DNA of 64,000 bases from Viola odorata (GCA_963691705.1 OY829539.1:52302327-52366326), one strand, 5' to 3'. Shown: positions 26,146 through 40,005, counted from the stretch's first letter. Notes: generated from the letters alone by a model not told the origin. Translations and numbers: made by a program.

Positions 26146-29100
26146 CTGACAATCCTTAATTGTTTCCACAAGCAAAGCTTGAAAAGATGCAACAGCCTCC
26201 TTCCTCTGAACTTTCGAGCGCACCCTTTGCATTTCTTGCTCTTCCCTCTCTTTTCTTTTTCGCAATTCTCTCTCTTTCCTTTAACTTCTCATGAGCAGAA
26301 ACAGAAGCGACCTGAAATTTAAACTCTCTCAAATAAATCAACAAAGCATCTACAATACCACACCCTTCTGTAATTACCAGCAATTAGCGAGGCAGTTCAA
26401 TCAATAGTATTAAATGCACAACCAAATGATGTAAACCAGCTTGGAAAAGATCAGGCCTATATACATGTGTTCTAATGAGCATAACAACTGTATGTAGTTT
26501 GCCTTATCAAACTGGCACACAGGGGTAAGATTACAACTCAACTTATGAACCAACGTAACCTCTCTCTATTTTTGGCATATGATAAAAAGAGCAAATGCCT
26601 GAGTTCATTTTTTCCCATCAAATAATGGAAAAAAATTTGGCGCATTCGTAACATCAAATGTTTCTAGGTTGTATACAATTCAAAGATACCAAATATTCTA
26701 ATAAATAACATACTTTTTCTGCGCTCAAAAACAAATATTTCAGTAACAGACTCCCAAGAACTCGTAATTATTCAAGCAATTCCACTGGAGAAAGAAAGGC
26801 AACTCTATGGTGAATATTGGATATAGTGCACCTACCTCCTCATCTCTTTTGGCTTTTGCACTTCTCCCAGCTTCCTCTTCTGCAGCTTTTAGTTCAGACA
26901 AATACTAATAAGACATCCCTATCCTCATGCTTCACAGATTTGTGCCTAGGATCATTCCTCAGACTATCTTTCACCTACACGAAAGAAAGAATATTACAAT
27001 GTTACAGTTCTAGTTCTTTTTTCTATTCTTTTATTTCAAAAAAGAAAAACAGTTTTCTTTGGAGTGTGGGTGTTGGAGGTGAAACTATAATGAACCATCA
27101 AACTATCATCCCTAAGCAGTCCTAGTTCTTTTATTCTTTTAAAAAAACACAATTTTGTTTAGACCGTCAGTTAGTTCGCAGGTAAAACTATAATGAATCA
27201 TCAGACTATCATCCCTTGAACATAGGGAAGATGTACATGTGCGTTTATCAGCCATGCAAAGTGTTTTACTAAACTCAACAAACATACCCAAGCAGCATAC
27301 CATATCATAAAAGATTTAAGCCCTGGTGAACATAAGATATAAACCCAGTACCATTCTGTTAGAATATTAACCAGTAAAAAAAGAGCAGCCATCTCCATCA
27401 CCAGGTTAAAAAAAACCTAGTATCATCCTGCATGTGCATATTAACATCATCTAGGGGTGCAAAAGTAAAGCATACCATATTTCTAAGACAAAATAGTAAA
27501 GAAAAAAGTACTGGTTTTACTGTGCATCCAATTAATCATCTATACCCAAGCATCATACCACATCATAAAAGACGAACACTTTCATCTCAGTCCACATTGT
27601 ACAAATAAGTAACTATTTCCTCCCATTTTCCTCCATTTCAAGAATTCCTGTTAATTTCCACTTCATTCCCTCCAGCAAAGGGTCCAATTATACTAATCAG
27701 AATTATCAATCAAATTATGGTTACCAAGTAACTTTGAGGATGCTCCAGATTCATCAATATACACTTTTACTCAGAACTTGAATACGCTTTTGTTGCCCTT
27801 CTCATCATCAAATAAGTATCAGACTAACAGATAGAACGTACCCTCAACCAACGGGAATTCACATTTATGTCTGCTCTCTCTCGAAGCATGGATTTGAAAC
27901 TTGCAGCAACAACTGCACGTTCAGCTTCAGCTTTCTCCTGCACCGCCTTCTTCAAAGGAAGAATCCTAAAATAGGGGGGAAGAAATTGTTCAACCAGTGT
28001 CTTGTACAAATAAATGACAAAAAATAAAAAGCATTTACCATGTAAAACAAAAGAGTCAAGGACTACAGGACACACCCACCAAAATGAATCTGGGAATCTG
28101 GTCACTAGTCTACTATTCAGCTGAGACATGTGGCTTTCAAGGGATATGAAAACAAATCACGTTGTCTGTCTACACAACAGTTCATATGAATCCGAATAAA
28201 GATCTGAGTAAAACATAATATGTAAAAACAGCTCTGCTGAGTCTATTGTATCACAACAAAGACGGTAACATAAATCAAAAATCACAGAGATGTGTGTATG
28301 CAGTACTACAGTTGCTAATGTCACATTGTTCAATTTAGTTTGACTCATATTTGGCCAGACAGACGCATTATCTGAAACAAATAGCAGGCTTAATACCATC
28401 CAAGTATCACCACTACTACCAACCCAGCACAAACATCTCCTATTCAAGGCCCTCTTTTGCCCAGATATCAAGATGACACACTAGCTGGGCCACCACTCAC
28501 CAAGGTTTTAAGGCATATAATTGATTAGAACATTCACATATGGAGGAGTTATGGAGTAGACAAAGCAGCATAAAAAAATACGAAACGCTTCAAAGAGCAG
28601 ATCTTATTTAACATGCCCCAAAAAGCAGGGATATAATATAACTATCAATTTACACAATTGTTACCTAAAAAATTTGAGTGTTCAATTTATCCAGTTGCAT
28701 ATTGCCTCTATCCAGAAAACATACAAGTTAAGTTAAACACCTAATCAGTTCCCTAAATGGAGGAAGTGCACAAATATTAGTCAAACTATTCCAAATAATT
28801 GATAGCAAAATGGAATAGACACTCAAAAAACAGCTTGAGATGAAGGAACTAAAACAGTAATTAAAGTACAATTGATATTTTGTCCAGCTTTTTACAAGGG
28901 TTTAAAGAAAAATTGAGAACTCACAAGTTTTTAGTTACTTGTAGTCAAGTAAAAAGTACCACAAGTGGAGCACAACAGACAATATGACCTTGTTTCCCAT
29001 AGAACTGATAAAAATAACAAATACCAGATGGACCGACCCCCAAGAAACAAGTATGACCATATGCATGCAACAATTCAGATGATGGATGAGAAGCAAGCAT

Positions 29101-32100
29101 GACTTAGTTTAGGAGAAGAAAAGGTTAGACTTTAATGCCGTGACAAAAAAATTAAATCCAAGGACTTTGAAACAAGAAAATAATTAATCATGCATCTACA
29201 TGGCCATCACACGACCACCACCAAGCATGAAGCAACCACCACGCCAGACTTAGGGTCCAATTAAAGAGAGAGCTCCATCTATATGGAATGTGATCAGAAT
29301 GCAGACCCTACCTACATCACATGTATAAATTACAAGGATAAGAAAAATCTTAATCCACATTCTCCACAACAACTAATACCTTTCATTTAATAAATGCTCT
29401 CGATCCTTACGATCCAAGGCCTCAAACCGTGGATCATTGCCCCACTTCTTTCTGAAAGTTTGATAATCCATGTTATGGTCAATGTCCTGAATTCAAAATA
29501 TGATTAGCATCCTAACATACACATAGTTTCAAAATATATAGCCAAAAAAATATCCAAAATAAATGACAAATTCAAGGTGTTAGAGTAACCTCTGCAGCCT
29601 CCTCTAGTAACTGCTTGAATCCTTCTATAGCAGCCTTTTGAGCTGCTCGTTTTTCCTTGCGCTCCTCCTCCTCAGCACGTGTCTTAACATAGTGCTCAAA
29701 CAAGGACCTCCTTGCAGAATGACTTGGAATAGCCTGGCAATACAACAGACATTCAGCAGTAAGAAGCATTAACCAAGCAATTCCATGAGATTCTGGTATC
29801 TATCTATTATTCAAAAAGATCAAAAGAGTTGCACGAGACTGCAGAAGCCACAATCAAGCACTAAGTAGATCTCATTGTCCTTTTTCCAAAGATTATAAGA
29901 AACTTGCCCGAGACTAGTACCTTGATGCAGAATGCATGCCACAGAGGTTTCCCTCACATGTCACTGCAGCATGCATGCCACACCGTAGAAGACATGATCT
30001 ATAGATTAACTCATTGGCATAAAACTGCATCCGAAACAGATCAGACATCCATGTAATAAAAAAACTAACCAAAATTATAAGGACACTTAACAGAGAAAAA
30101 AAAGGTGGAAAGAAAGAAACAGGAATAACAGTAGCAGGTCAAAAGAGAAAGAGGACTGATGTTACACTTCAGGTTTTAGCCCCTCAGTCTTGAAACATCA
30201 ACATTAGTCAATGATTTTTATACAAAATTAGATTTCAATTTTCTTTTTCTTAACATACAGTTTAGTCCCAACATTCAAAGGAAACTTGAAACATTCATCA
30301 TTCAAAATGTTAGGGGGTAAAGTTTAAGCTTTTAAAGGAGAAACAAAGATCAACTTGCATAGAAGCTCAGGGCCTTCAGGCACCCAAAGGGAAACAAAAG
30401 AAATACAACCTCACCACTCATTGAGGGTAACCTTTTTGCTTCTCATCTTCAACCTCTCCAAGAAATATACTCAACAAGAGCTAAAACTATTAGAAGTAGT
30501 GTACATTATCATAAAGGAGTAAAACTATCTTTGCTCCTTAATTACTCAGCACTGCACCCTCTATTCTTATCATGTTTGTATTCCAGCCACTTAATTTGAT
30601 TGTTGAAATACAGCATCAAATTCTGACAATGTCAGTAGTTTACGTTGCCATAAGTGAAGTACACAACATGCTTTAAATTGTGTAATTCTTCCTATACAGT
30701 TAAATATGATCCAACAATGAAACCCAAATAGACTTGAAGTTCAATTGACTGGGAGAAATCACAAACGTAGCATGAGATTGAATTTCATAAGGAAAGGGAG
30801 ATGAATATGGATTAATAAGAATGTCTTATGTATTTCTACATGAGAGTGTCATTTTCTTAATGTAGGGTATGTCAGCTGCTTAGGAAGGGAACAGGATGAA
30901 AGGATTTGCAGAGAGAGGCTTTTGTTTTAAAACAGAACCATGAGTGTTAACCTCCTTTTTTGTATTTATATTGTTCTTTTAGTTGATAGATCTTATTTCC
31001 TTCAGGTAGACGTGTTAATTTCTCATTGTCCACTCGTTCAAATAGTATTTTCCAATTAACTTACTGAGACTGCTGGAGGAACTACTAGCATAATAAGATG
31101 CAAAAGGGGCACTTTAGCAGAATTAGAAAGGGAGAGGACCACAATAAGGAAATTGAATTCGATCAAACCATTAACCCTAACCCAAAAGCATCAAGTAAAG
31201 ACAACATCTAAAAAAAAGGTGTCAGTAATTCCATTCTGCAAAGGTTGAGGAGTGTTCCAAGAAAGATAAGAGACTCTCTCTGGGTGGGTACTAGACTTCT
31301 ATGAGGTTAGCTCAACAATGACATTTGATCCTAAATCAAGACTGAGTGGGGCACGAAAAGGCCCCAAGTGTCAGCAAAGGTTTGTTCTGGCAGTTATAAC
31401 AATTAAGGAGACTAGTAATGTGAGAGAGCGACAATGAATTTGAGGAAGAGTATGTGAGTATATAACTTTTTTAAAATAACAATCCTCATCCTTCCAGGAA
31501 AAAGAAAAACCACATAATCCTAGGCTTACATATTACTAAAAACTCACATGTCAGTGACCCTAATAGTTTTAATTAACAGATATTCCTGAAAAAAGAAAAG
31601 AAAATATAAACCCGAATAAAAATCATGTAGCAGTCCAAACTAATTTAAAAGTCACAATTTACTCCAGAAGAAGTAGCCCAAACAAAATTGCAACTTAACT
31701 TGTCAACAACCTGGATAGTGTTTTCAAGGAAGTCTCACTTAACAAAATTGTGTGCCTGCAACTTGTATGGCCCTCACAAAAAGTAAAAACAACCATTTGT
31801 TACAAATTGATGGCAGATGAATAATTCACCGTCTCATGCCTACGATAAACAAAGGATTCAGAGATCACAGTGGAAATGCTAGAATTGGAAGTCTTGAAAT
31901 TCATTACCGTTATAGAAAAGTCATGTAAGACAGCTAAAACAGAAGGCTAGACTTTCTTATCAAGAATTGCATTTTGTTAAACTATTTAACAAGGACAGAA
32001 AAATGATGAGATGTTCCCTTCCTTTCCTCATCCTGATTCCTTATCAGCATCATTCTAAGATGTATGAGTTCACAACAAACAGATAGGTAAACAACAAAAA

Positions 32101-35100
32101 CACTCCAAAAAGTAAGAATTTCATAAAGAATGCAGGTAGTAGTGACACCTTAAACTTGATGATGCATTCCTCCTTTGATGGGCCATTGTCCTCATCCTCT
32201 GAATCTGTTGAGGAGTCGGAAATATGCCCATCACCATTTGCATCTTTTGGCTTATCTTTGCTGTTCTCACTTAGCAAACCCTTAGTAGTAGCTTCAATTG
32301 CTCTTGAGCCATTTGATTCCGGTGTTGTTGTTCCTAATGAGGTTGGGCCAGGACTAGAAGTAACTGGAGCTCCAGCATCTTGTAGCTTTCTTTTTATCAA
32401 ATCCAGGGCAGATGATGCTCCCAGTACACTTGAAGGTCTAAGAGTTGCTGCATCACGACCTCCAGTGTTTATAGCAGGCGCACTCAAAGTAACCGGAACA
32501 GATCCTTTTTCAGTCAACGCATTAGCATGTGCCATTGGCATTATATCTTCCTTTAATACATCAACTTCCTGCTTCTTTCTAAATTCTGTCACCTCACTTG
32601 GGATTTGCCAGCTAGTTAACTGATATACACAAAGGGAATCAAATTTAGAATCATATACATAACTGAAACAATTAGTGACTACTTTTATATATTCAAACAT
32701 TTTGGAGACAGTGTTCCACAACCAAAAGAATCAAAATAGCAAAGTGAGATAAAAAATCGAAAATAAATAGTAAGCAAAGCACAGATCCCAATGCCATTAT
32801 GAAAGTCCAAATGTGGAAAAATGTGCATAAGCATTGAGTCTCAGACAATGTAATGAAGAATAAAAAAATAACATCAACATGAACTGTATGCAATTGAATA
32901 CAAGCCTGCAACGGCAGCAGTTTAACTAACTACATCCAATCCAAGTCACTTTATGATCCCAAATCCCCAACCAATCTACATCACCAAAAACATGTGCTAC
33001 TATCTAAGTGCATAAGAGTAACAATATGACAGAAACAATAACTTTGTTAAACCTCTTTATCACCTCTCCTTGAAATAGCTGACAAATGATGCATCATATG
33101 CAAGATCTTAATTTTTACTTCATTTGGCCTGTTCCTATAATCTGGTATTTCACAATTGAATAGACAATGATCAATGGCATTTATGCTACACTGACAGCTC
33201 CAGAGCTGACTCGTTTGTGCCCCTCCTCATAAAAAGTAAAAATGTAATTGGTTACATGCCTACCATGACTTGGTGGATGAGGGTATGCTGATAATTATAT
33301 GTTTTATAAAAGTAAAGTAAAGCTTTGTTTGAGCATGATTATCACAAATGACACTACAAGTATTGTCTATCATGTGGCTTCAGCAATATAATTAGCAACT
33401 ATAATCATGGAACCAACTAATGCAACAACCGAATTCAAGATAATACAATTACCCACCTTAGTTTTGCTGTTGTAGTAGTATCTTTTGCCATCATTTGTTG
33501 TGACTAAGGCCCAGTCTGTACCAGCCAAATTTTCCCTAAACCAAAGAGAACCCAATACAGCTTAAGTATTAAATATTCATGATTTCAAAGTTACTAAGGC
33601 TGCATAACCAACAGTAATAGGGAAAGTATAGTCACAGTGCCTCAGGAGAAAAATAAAACAGAACATACCTAAAAGGAACACAATCATATTCAACGCAGAA
33701 ACAAATAACCTATGACCCATAGTACTGGTAAGACAGATACTCAAGAACAAAATGCCAGTTGAATACCAACTAGAAAATTCTACTTTCCATCCCTAGATTC
33801 AACACTAAGTTCACCAACAGAAGCTCCCTATTCAGCTCTAGTTTTCAAATAACTACATAATAAAATCAAACTTTCACAAGCTGTCCGACATCATGCCAAG
33901 ATAATCATGATCCTAAATCAGACCATGATAGTCACAAGCTATCCTATCAGTTTCTTAATAAATAGCAAGTCTAAGTGCTGCAAAAACTTCTATGCGCACA
34001 TGCCGCAATTTATCTCTAACATTCTTCTGACGAGAAAGGCTCATAACTTGACTCATTTAATGATAACATAGAAATGACAGATGCAGTTAATTTACCACGG
34101 GAACCATTCAGCAACAAACATGAATCAACAACCAGCATCTGTCATTTATTTCAACAACACATTAAAACAAAGCTTATGCAAAAATAGAATGGAAAAAAGT
34201 AGTGTAACAAAATCCATGCACTTTTGGATAACAAATGGGAGTCATATGATGAGAATTCCACCCAATGGTCAGAAACTTACACTGAAACTGGAATTGACCG
34301 GACAGTAATCTGCTCAGGCTGCATCATATTGAAGAGAAACATGACATTAGCATAAATTCAAGTCATGACAAATACTAAAAGATTGTGCAGGTCATGACAG
34401 ACAGGTAAAGGAGAACTTTTGGTCATATCTAGGGCACCTGAGTTTTCAACTTCAACATATGACAAGTAATTTAAGCAAAGTTGAAGAGATTATTGAAAAA
34501 TATCATGAAAAAAATGCTTAAATACAGTGGAAGTCAATTTCTTTTTCTCTTTTTTTTTAAAAAAAGAAGAAGAAGGAAAAACAGAAAGCTCCATTGAAAA
34601 GAATTACTCTATCAAATCATGGACTACTTCAATTCTCAAATGAGAACTCAATCAAAATAAGCTAAGAAACCTAGTTATACCCTCAAAGTTTCAGAGTGCG
34701 GGCAACATAAATTTCTATGACCCAGATTAAAGCATCCTTGTGCAAAAAAATAACAGATTGACATGAGCCAGAATGCCTAAAAATCAATTTCAATATAATT
34801 TTGATAATTCCATAGATACTTCCACAGTTACGTCGCATAATGCGTAACTGTAATTTGCATACCTCCCCAGTAAATGCAGAAGGTTTCTCATAAGTTGATA
34901 CACCAGTCACAGCATTATAATAGTACACAATTCCTGTTTCCGTCTAGTGGGCTGTCCAGGTATCTAATGGTTCAGTGGTAGTTGGGTTATCCTTGGTGCC
35001 AATTTCATGATCACTCCGGTTCTCTGCAAAGCAACGTTACATCGATGACAGAAAGCTCATCCAACGCAACTTTAGTAAAAAATAAATAATTCTTACATTG

Positions 35101-35614
35101 TATCAGTAACCTAGCATGAAACCCTGAGCATACCGATTCCTGGAGGAGGCAATTCTGTCTCCATGCCGGAAGAGCCTGCCAACCGGTGACCAGAAGCAGA
35201 AGATGAAGGATTTGCAACACCGGGTACAGTGGGAACAACACCAGGAGGTTGAGAATCAAGCAGTGGAAAAGAAGGACGAGGAATTCCTTGCGCCGCCAAA
35301 GGAAAAGGACTGGTAAACTGACTAGGGTAAGACATAAAAGGAGGCCTAGGCATCCCACCACCACCCATGTGGGCGGGCTGCAACCAAAGCGGCTGAGGAG
35401 AAGGAGCCATGGCAGGTAATGATGGATAGGTAAGGTACGTTTGCTGCTGAGCTCCCGGATTCGAAATAGGCCTCGCGAGCATAGGCAACGGCACTAACCC
35501 AGGAGGACCTGGTGTTGCGGGTAATCCAGAAGCTGCAATGAAGGAAGAGGTACTGTGTAAGCCAGAAGAGGGATTGGGTGCTGGTGCAGGTGGAGTCGCC
35601 GGAGATACGGTCAT
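26146..35614 (-). pseudogene. PRP40C: PRP40C / TCERG1-like WW and FF domain pre-mRNA-processing protein, decayed copy
   Basis: The family couples splicing factors to the RNA polymerase II tail through WW and FF domains. Exons on the minus strand: 35614-35134, 35023-34863, 34318-34281, 33535-33457, 32619-32149, 29733-29590, 29486-29380, 27965-27842, 26974-26834 and 26311-26146. Exon 1 is Pro-rich. Exon 2 holds WW1 (TGIVYYYNAVTGVSTYEKP) but is preceded in frame by TAG at 34946-34944, codon 187. Exons 4-5 hold WW2 (DWALVTTNDGKRYYYNSKT). FF remnants include SLFEHYVKTR and KKWGNDPRFEALDRKDREH. Lesions besides the stop are: no exon for the first half of FF1 between 29734 and 32148; a 5-nt loss at about 26906 (after DVL); a 2-nt loss in a GA run at about 26266-26276; and no exons for the last FF domains beyond 26146. 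Introns and splice sites persist, so it is a duplicated, not retroposed, pseudogene. Short truncated products are possible. Confidence 0.82.
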
Positions 35615-36245
35615 TGTGGAATTGAAGGAGTAAAAAGGGAATAAGGAAACTCAGCACTCACTTCTACAGCTTCATTGAGCGAAGAGGCTCGAAACACTGA
35701 AAATTAACAGGGAATTGAGAGAATTCGAAGGAGAAAGGAAAAAGAAAAACAAGGAAACGAGAGAATCGAAATAGAACAGGTGGGCTGCTGTTAGAAGAAT
35801 TTTTAGTTTGAAAATTTGCTGTTTTTCGAAAATTAGAGAATTTTCATTTCAAACTGAAAACTGAAAAACGTGTTTACTTCGCACAATTTTCCTGATTAGA
35901 AAAACTGAAAAACGTGTTTACTTTGCACACTGTTTTATTTTCCTGATTTGAAAAACTGAAAAACGCGTTTACTTCGCACTAATTTCCAAATTTTCCTTTA
36001 GAGCACAAAAAAAAACATTAATCTCATATCACTAATCTTTTATGTTAATTTCACTTCACAATTCATGGTTCTTTTATAAGTGGTTGTGAAAATCGAACCC
36101 CAAAATTTTAATGATATTCTACCGCAAACACATAATTATTGAATTACGAAATTCAATTTCTTAAAATTTTCATGTACATCTACTTGTTGGTGTTGGTGTT
36201 GGTAGGTTGGTTTGTCAAGATTTAAGGATATAACTATAACACAAG
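35615..36245. other. PRP40C-like promoter/leader with three near-copies of a 27-bp block
   Basis: Just upstream of the minus-strand ATG lies the probable leader (to about 35780). Then the block AACTGAAAAACGTGTTTACT plus TCGCAC occurs three times, at about 35858-35884, 35901-35928 and 35952-35978, separated by CCTGATT-containing spacers. No gene is seen. Confidence 0.6.
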
Positions 36246-37528
36246 TAGGGCTGTCAACCAGTCCCGAGACCCGAAGACCCGGCCCAAAACTGGTCCCGAA
36301 TTGTGTCCGGGTCGGGTCTAGTCCTGACCCTGTAAACTCATAACCCTTCTTCAGTTCTTCTGCCCAAAATCATAATAAAATACCAACCAAACCCTAAAAC
36401 TAAATAAAAAACATCTTCTTCCTCTAAATCCAGCTCCACCACCAACACCACAATCCAAATCCACCAAATCACCATCTAACCCTCACCACCAACACAAACC
36501 TAGCCGATCAAACCGATCAAACCCAGCAGATCAAACCGGCCATCCATCGCCACAATCGCCAAACACAAACCCAGTGGATCAACCGACTATATCGCCACCA
36601 AATCTGGCCACCATCACCCACACAATCACCCATCCTCGTCGTCATCACCACAAAACCATCACCATTCACCATATAGAAAGAAGAAAGAAAAGAAAGGAGA
36701 GTAGAGGGAAAGAAAAGGAAAATAAAATAATGAAGAAAATGAAAGAAAGAAGGAAGGTGCAACAGAAGAGAAGAAGAAGAGAGAAAAGAGAGAGAAAAAG
36801 AAAGAAAAGAGGAGAGAAGGGAGTGAGTCATAGTTTTAAAAATCGACCCGAGCGACCCGTTAGACCGATTTAGACCGGGTTCAACCGGGGTTCAACTGGA
36901 TTGACCCGTTGGATAGTTCCGGGTCACTCACACATTGAACCGTTCAATCTTAGACAATCGAACCGGATTGAACCGAATTGAACCGGCTGGTTTTCTATCT
37001 AATGGATGTAGCATTATATAATACTGTAATACATCAAAATAAAATATCAAGTAGATCAAAAATTAAAAATAAAAAAACAATCCAATATTCAAATGAAATA
37101 ATATTTAAAGTTAACACAACTGAATTATCCTAAGATACTAATGTCAAACACGCCACTTGAGTGAGCTTTTAACATTGTAAATTTTTTAACTATTGTCATA
37201 TGCCAATACATGACAATATCTTAGAAAATGATACATGAGAGATTAAATTTTTTTAGGTGGTTTCCTCTTAAACCAGCATAAAAGATCATTATAATATTTC
37301 AAAATAATAATTTGGCTCTTTGTCCAGAATTCACAATTTAGTCATTGTGTAAATTTATTTGTAATTTACTCCGCATATTTTGTATGACTGAAGCAATTTT
37401 AACCCAATCTAATAATTATGCGGTTGATCATTATTAATTTACTACTACTACTACTAATGTTGCTATTATTTTTATTTTTATTTTATTTTATTATTTTTAT
37501 TATTTTTATTAATAATTTATTATTATTT

Positions 37529-37559
<31 letters not shown>

Positions 37560-38339
37560 GTCACTGTATTATTATTATTGATGTTGTTTTACTATTATCT
37601 TTTTAGTTGGTTTTATAGGTCAATTTTGATTTTTATCTTTTTAGTGCATTATCTAATAAATATTTAAATCAATTAAGCCATTTTCTTGAGTTAATCTCCC
37701 TTGGGAAACACAATAATTTTGGTGTGATTACTAGGCGTCTTATTTTTAGTGTCTATATTAATATATATATTAACTACGGCAAAATTATCATTAAAATGCA
37801 ATGTTGCTGTAGTGGTTGTGTGCGAACCTTCACTAGCAAGAGGTTTCCTGGCATTGCATCAAAATGACGTCGTATCGTCACCTTCAAAACGACGTCGTTT
37901 CGTCATTGGAGTTGAACCAACCGGGTTGGCCGGGTCATCGGTTTTGTGAAAACCGGTCGGGTCGATCGGTTTTCTCCTGTCAGACTGCAGTTCCGGTCAG
38001 AAAGCTTAATCGACCCGAAATTGTCCTTGGGTCACCGGTTCACCAATCCGACCGTTGGGTCGGTCCGGGTTTCAAAACTATGGAGTGAGTGAGGTCGTAC
38101 AGGGACAAGAGAGGAAAAAGAAAGGAAAAAAGGAAAATAAATAAATAAAAAGTAATTATTTTGAAAAAAAAGAAAAGAAAGTCTGGTCCGGGTCTGGTCC
38201 CGGACCCGGACTAGACCCACCGGGCCGGGACCAGGACCAGAAATCTAGACCTGTATTTTGTCGGGTCAGGTCTGGTCCCGGTCCCGAATTCTTCGAGTCT
38301 GGCCGGGTCTGGACCCGCAGACCCGTTTTGACAGCCCTA
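36246..38339. mobile_element. hAT-like non-autonomous element (outer)
   Basis: Terminal inverted repeats are TAGGGCTGTCAA at the left and the inverse TTGACAGCCCTA at the right. The termini are followed by many GGTCCCGG / CCGGGTCTGGTCC subterminal repeats in both orientations, a common hAT feature. Flanking 8-mers AACACAAG and ACTATAAG match only partly, so the target duplication is degraded or the element is old. No transposase is recognisable. A CCA/CCACCA-rich and then GA-rich interior at 36400-36820 has no convincing coding frame. The element is interrupted by the inner element. Confidence 0.7.
36829..38082. mobile_element. hAT-like element nested in the outer element
   Basis: A 1254-bp insertion flanked by a perfect 8-bp duplication GAGTGAGT (36821-36828 and 38083-38090). 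The left end is CATAGTTTTAAAAATCGACC; the inverted right end is CATAGTTTTGAAACCCGGAC. Subterminal arrays of AACCGG, GACCCG and CGGGTC occur at both ends. The middle (37413-37600) is an ATT-rich microsatellite. It carries no transposase. Confidence 0.85.
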
Positions 38340-38999
38340 ACTATAAGTACTTGTGAAGGTGAAGGATCAACCTCTTTGTTTTTGATTGGACACCAAGAAA
38401 TAGACAACAACATGGCCTTTCTTGCACAAATTAGCATATTTCTTATGAAACTTTTATCAGTTTTGGAACCTGCAGCAGACAGAATGATTTAGGGTTTTTA
38501 TATGCATCATACCTCAAAAAGAAAGGATTTTTTAATGTTAATGAAGCATGCTTGTTTGCAAAGAAACTCATGATTAGCATTCCACAAGCTCAAAAGCAGC
38601 TTTTATGCAATAATACAATCAAAGTTGGGCAAAAAGGAGAACTGCTGTGTAATTTCTTGTGCTTTCATTTTTCTCTTCTAATACATCATAAACACAAAAC
38701 TCAAAAAAGAGATTGTCAAAGAATACAAAAGATGAACATGAATATGAACAAATTCAAATCCGTGCCTAAATCGCAGGATCAACCACTCCAGAAACCCAGG
38801 CACATGAACCTATTGTACTTGTATCATACGAATACTTCTGTTTCTCTTCTCTATTTATCTACAACTATATGACAGGTACAAAAACTCGTACGAAACACCC
38901 TCTTGAGTACGAGAACAATCAAAGAGAACGCTTGGTCTTATAAACACAAGAAGCTAAGAAAGCCACTGGCTCTTGAATGCCCTCTCACTTTTAGCTGTT
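38340..38999. other. Intergenic region right of the hAT elements
   Basis: No supported gene. The right part is probably the 3' UTR region of the minus-strand F-box/LRR fragment. Confidence 0.5.
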
Positions 39000-40005
39000 C
39001 TAGTCCCATCTGATTTTGCAACCCCTAGCATGCAAAATCTCAAGTATTTCTGGAGAAAGTAAGCGACGGAGAGAAGCAACTAACTTGACCTTTTTGATCC
39101 TGGCACAGCAAGCCCTGAGAGCAAGCTCAAGCCCATCCACAGTGACATTAGGCAGGTGGACCAATTTTGCATCTTGCAGGCGGGTCAAATTTCCCATCAG
39201 CATGCTGCCATTTCAGAAACAGTACAGTAGCTCAAATTGATCTGCCAACAGCAATACACTTTTACTTTAGCATAGATTCAATACTCAAAAGCAAGCACTT
39301 ACTACAAATGAATAGAGAGACTGAAGTAATTGCATGCTAAACATACACCTGAATTCTTACATAGAAAAGGCTTCACGTAATGGCTTCTCTTATTTCTAAC
39401 CACATAAGTTTGGACTTTGATTTTTGTTTGATATAAAATAAGCATATTCAAAAGTCAGGGAAGCTTAAGTAGGAACCATGGATGGAAAATAGCATTCAAC
39501 TGTTCAAAAATTTGGTGGGACAAGGATGACCAACAAATCCAGAGAAGCAAGTAAACACTTATCCATGTTGGTGTTTCATGTGGAGTAGAGTAAAGTAAAC
39601 AGGAACCAGATTATAGAACAAGAATTTAGAGGATCCTACGTGCTTTAGAAAGACGAAATGTTAGTAATGAAGATTGGTAAGAACCAATATAACTGTCAGT
39701 ATATAAGATGTAGATGACTGAACCAATAAGCTATATAGCACAATGTTGTCCATCAACTGTATTTCTGCAATTTCATTTATCATTTTCCCCATTCCAGAAA
39801 TACAACATTATGGTACCATTAAGTCTATTATTATAGTAGAAACATCAAAGAAGAGTTTACCTGCCGCAGATTCTGTGAATAATAGGCCAGTGCCAAGAAT
39901 CCTGAATCATCAATTTTATCACAGTGTTTCAAGTCCAAATCTGTCAGACTCTTACACATGACTGCCAATGCTGTCAAGCCTATACTCGTTATTTTCTCAA
40001 GGAAT
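39000..40005 (-). pseudogene. F-box/LRR-repeat protein 3-like, C-terminal fragment with frameshift
   Basis: Two minus-strand exons encode the last leucine-rich repeats of an FBL3-like protein (SCF ubiquitin-ligase substrate receptor family). The penultimate exon ends at 39861 with a clear donor and contains SLTDLDLKHCDKIDDSGF. The last exon, 39241-39000, starts INLSYCTVSEMA and ends LSPEILEILHARGCKIRWD followed by a stop. Between EMA and MLMGNLTRLQD (about 39204-39215) the frame shifts by one, giving TGA. The upstream edge of the penultimate exon (about 40005) is unclear, since an apparent one-base loss in an A run gives TAA. No F-box or earlier LRR exons are found to the right, so this is a 5'-truncated, frameshifted remnant. 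Confidence 0.7.

Noticed and set aside
29734..32148. Search for the missing FF1 exon of the PRP40C-like gene
   Set aside because: No minus-strand frame with a KELPK/DPRF-type FF motif was found on reading, so none is annotated; a profile search could overturn this.
32156..32623. 155-codon plus-strand frame
   Set aside because: Antisense shadow of exon 5 of the PRP40C-like gene, which has the recognisable protein on the minus strand.
36574..36873. 99-codon basic frame in the outer hAT-like element
   Set aside because: Translation of CCA-rich and GA-rich low-complexity DNA, and it runs across the inner element border.
37418..37606. 62-codon hydrophobic frame
   Set aside because: Pure ATT/TTA microsatellite translation inside the inner hAT-like element.
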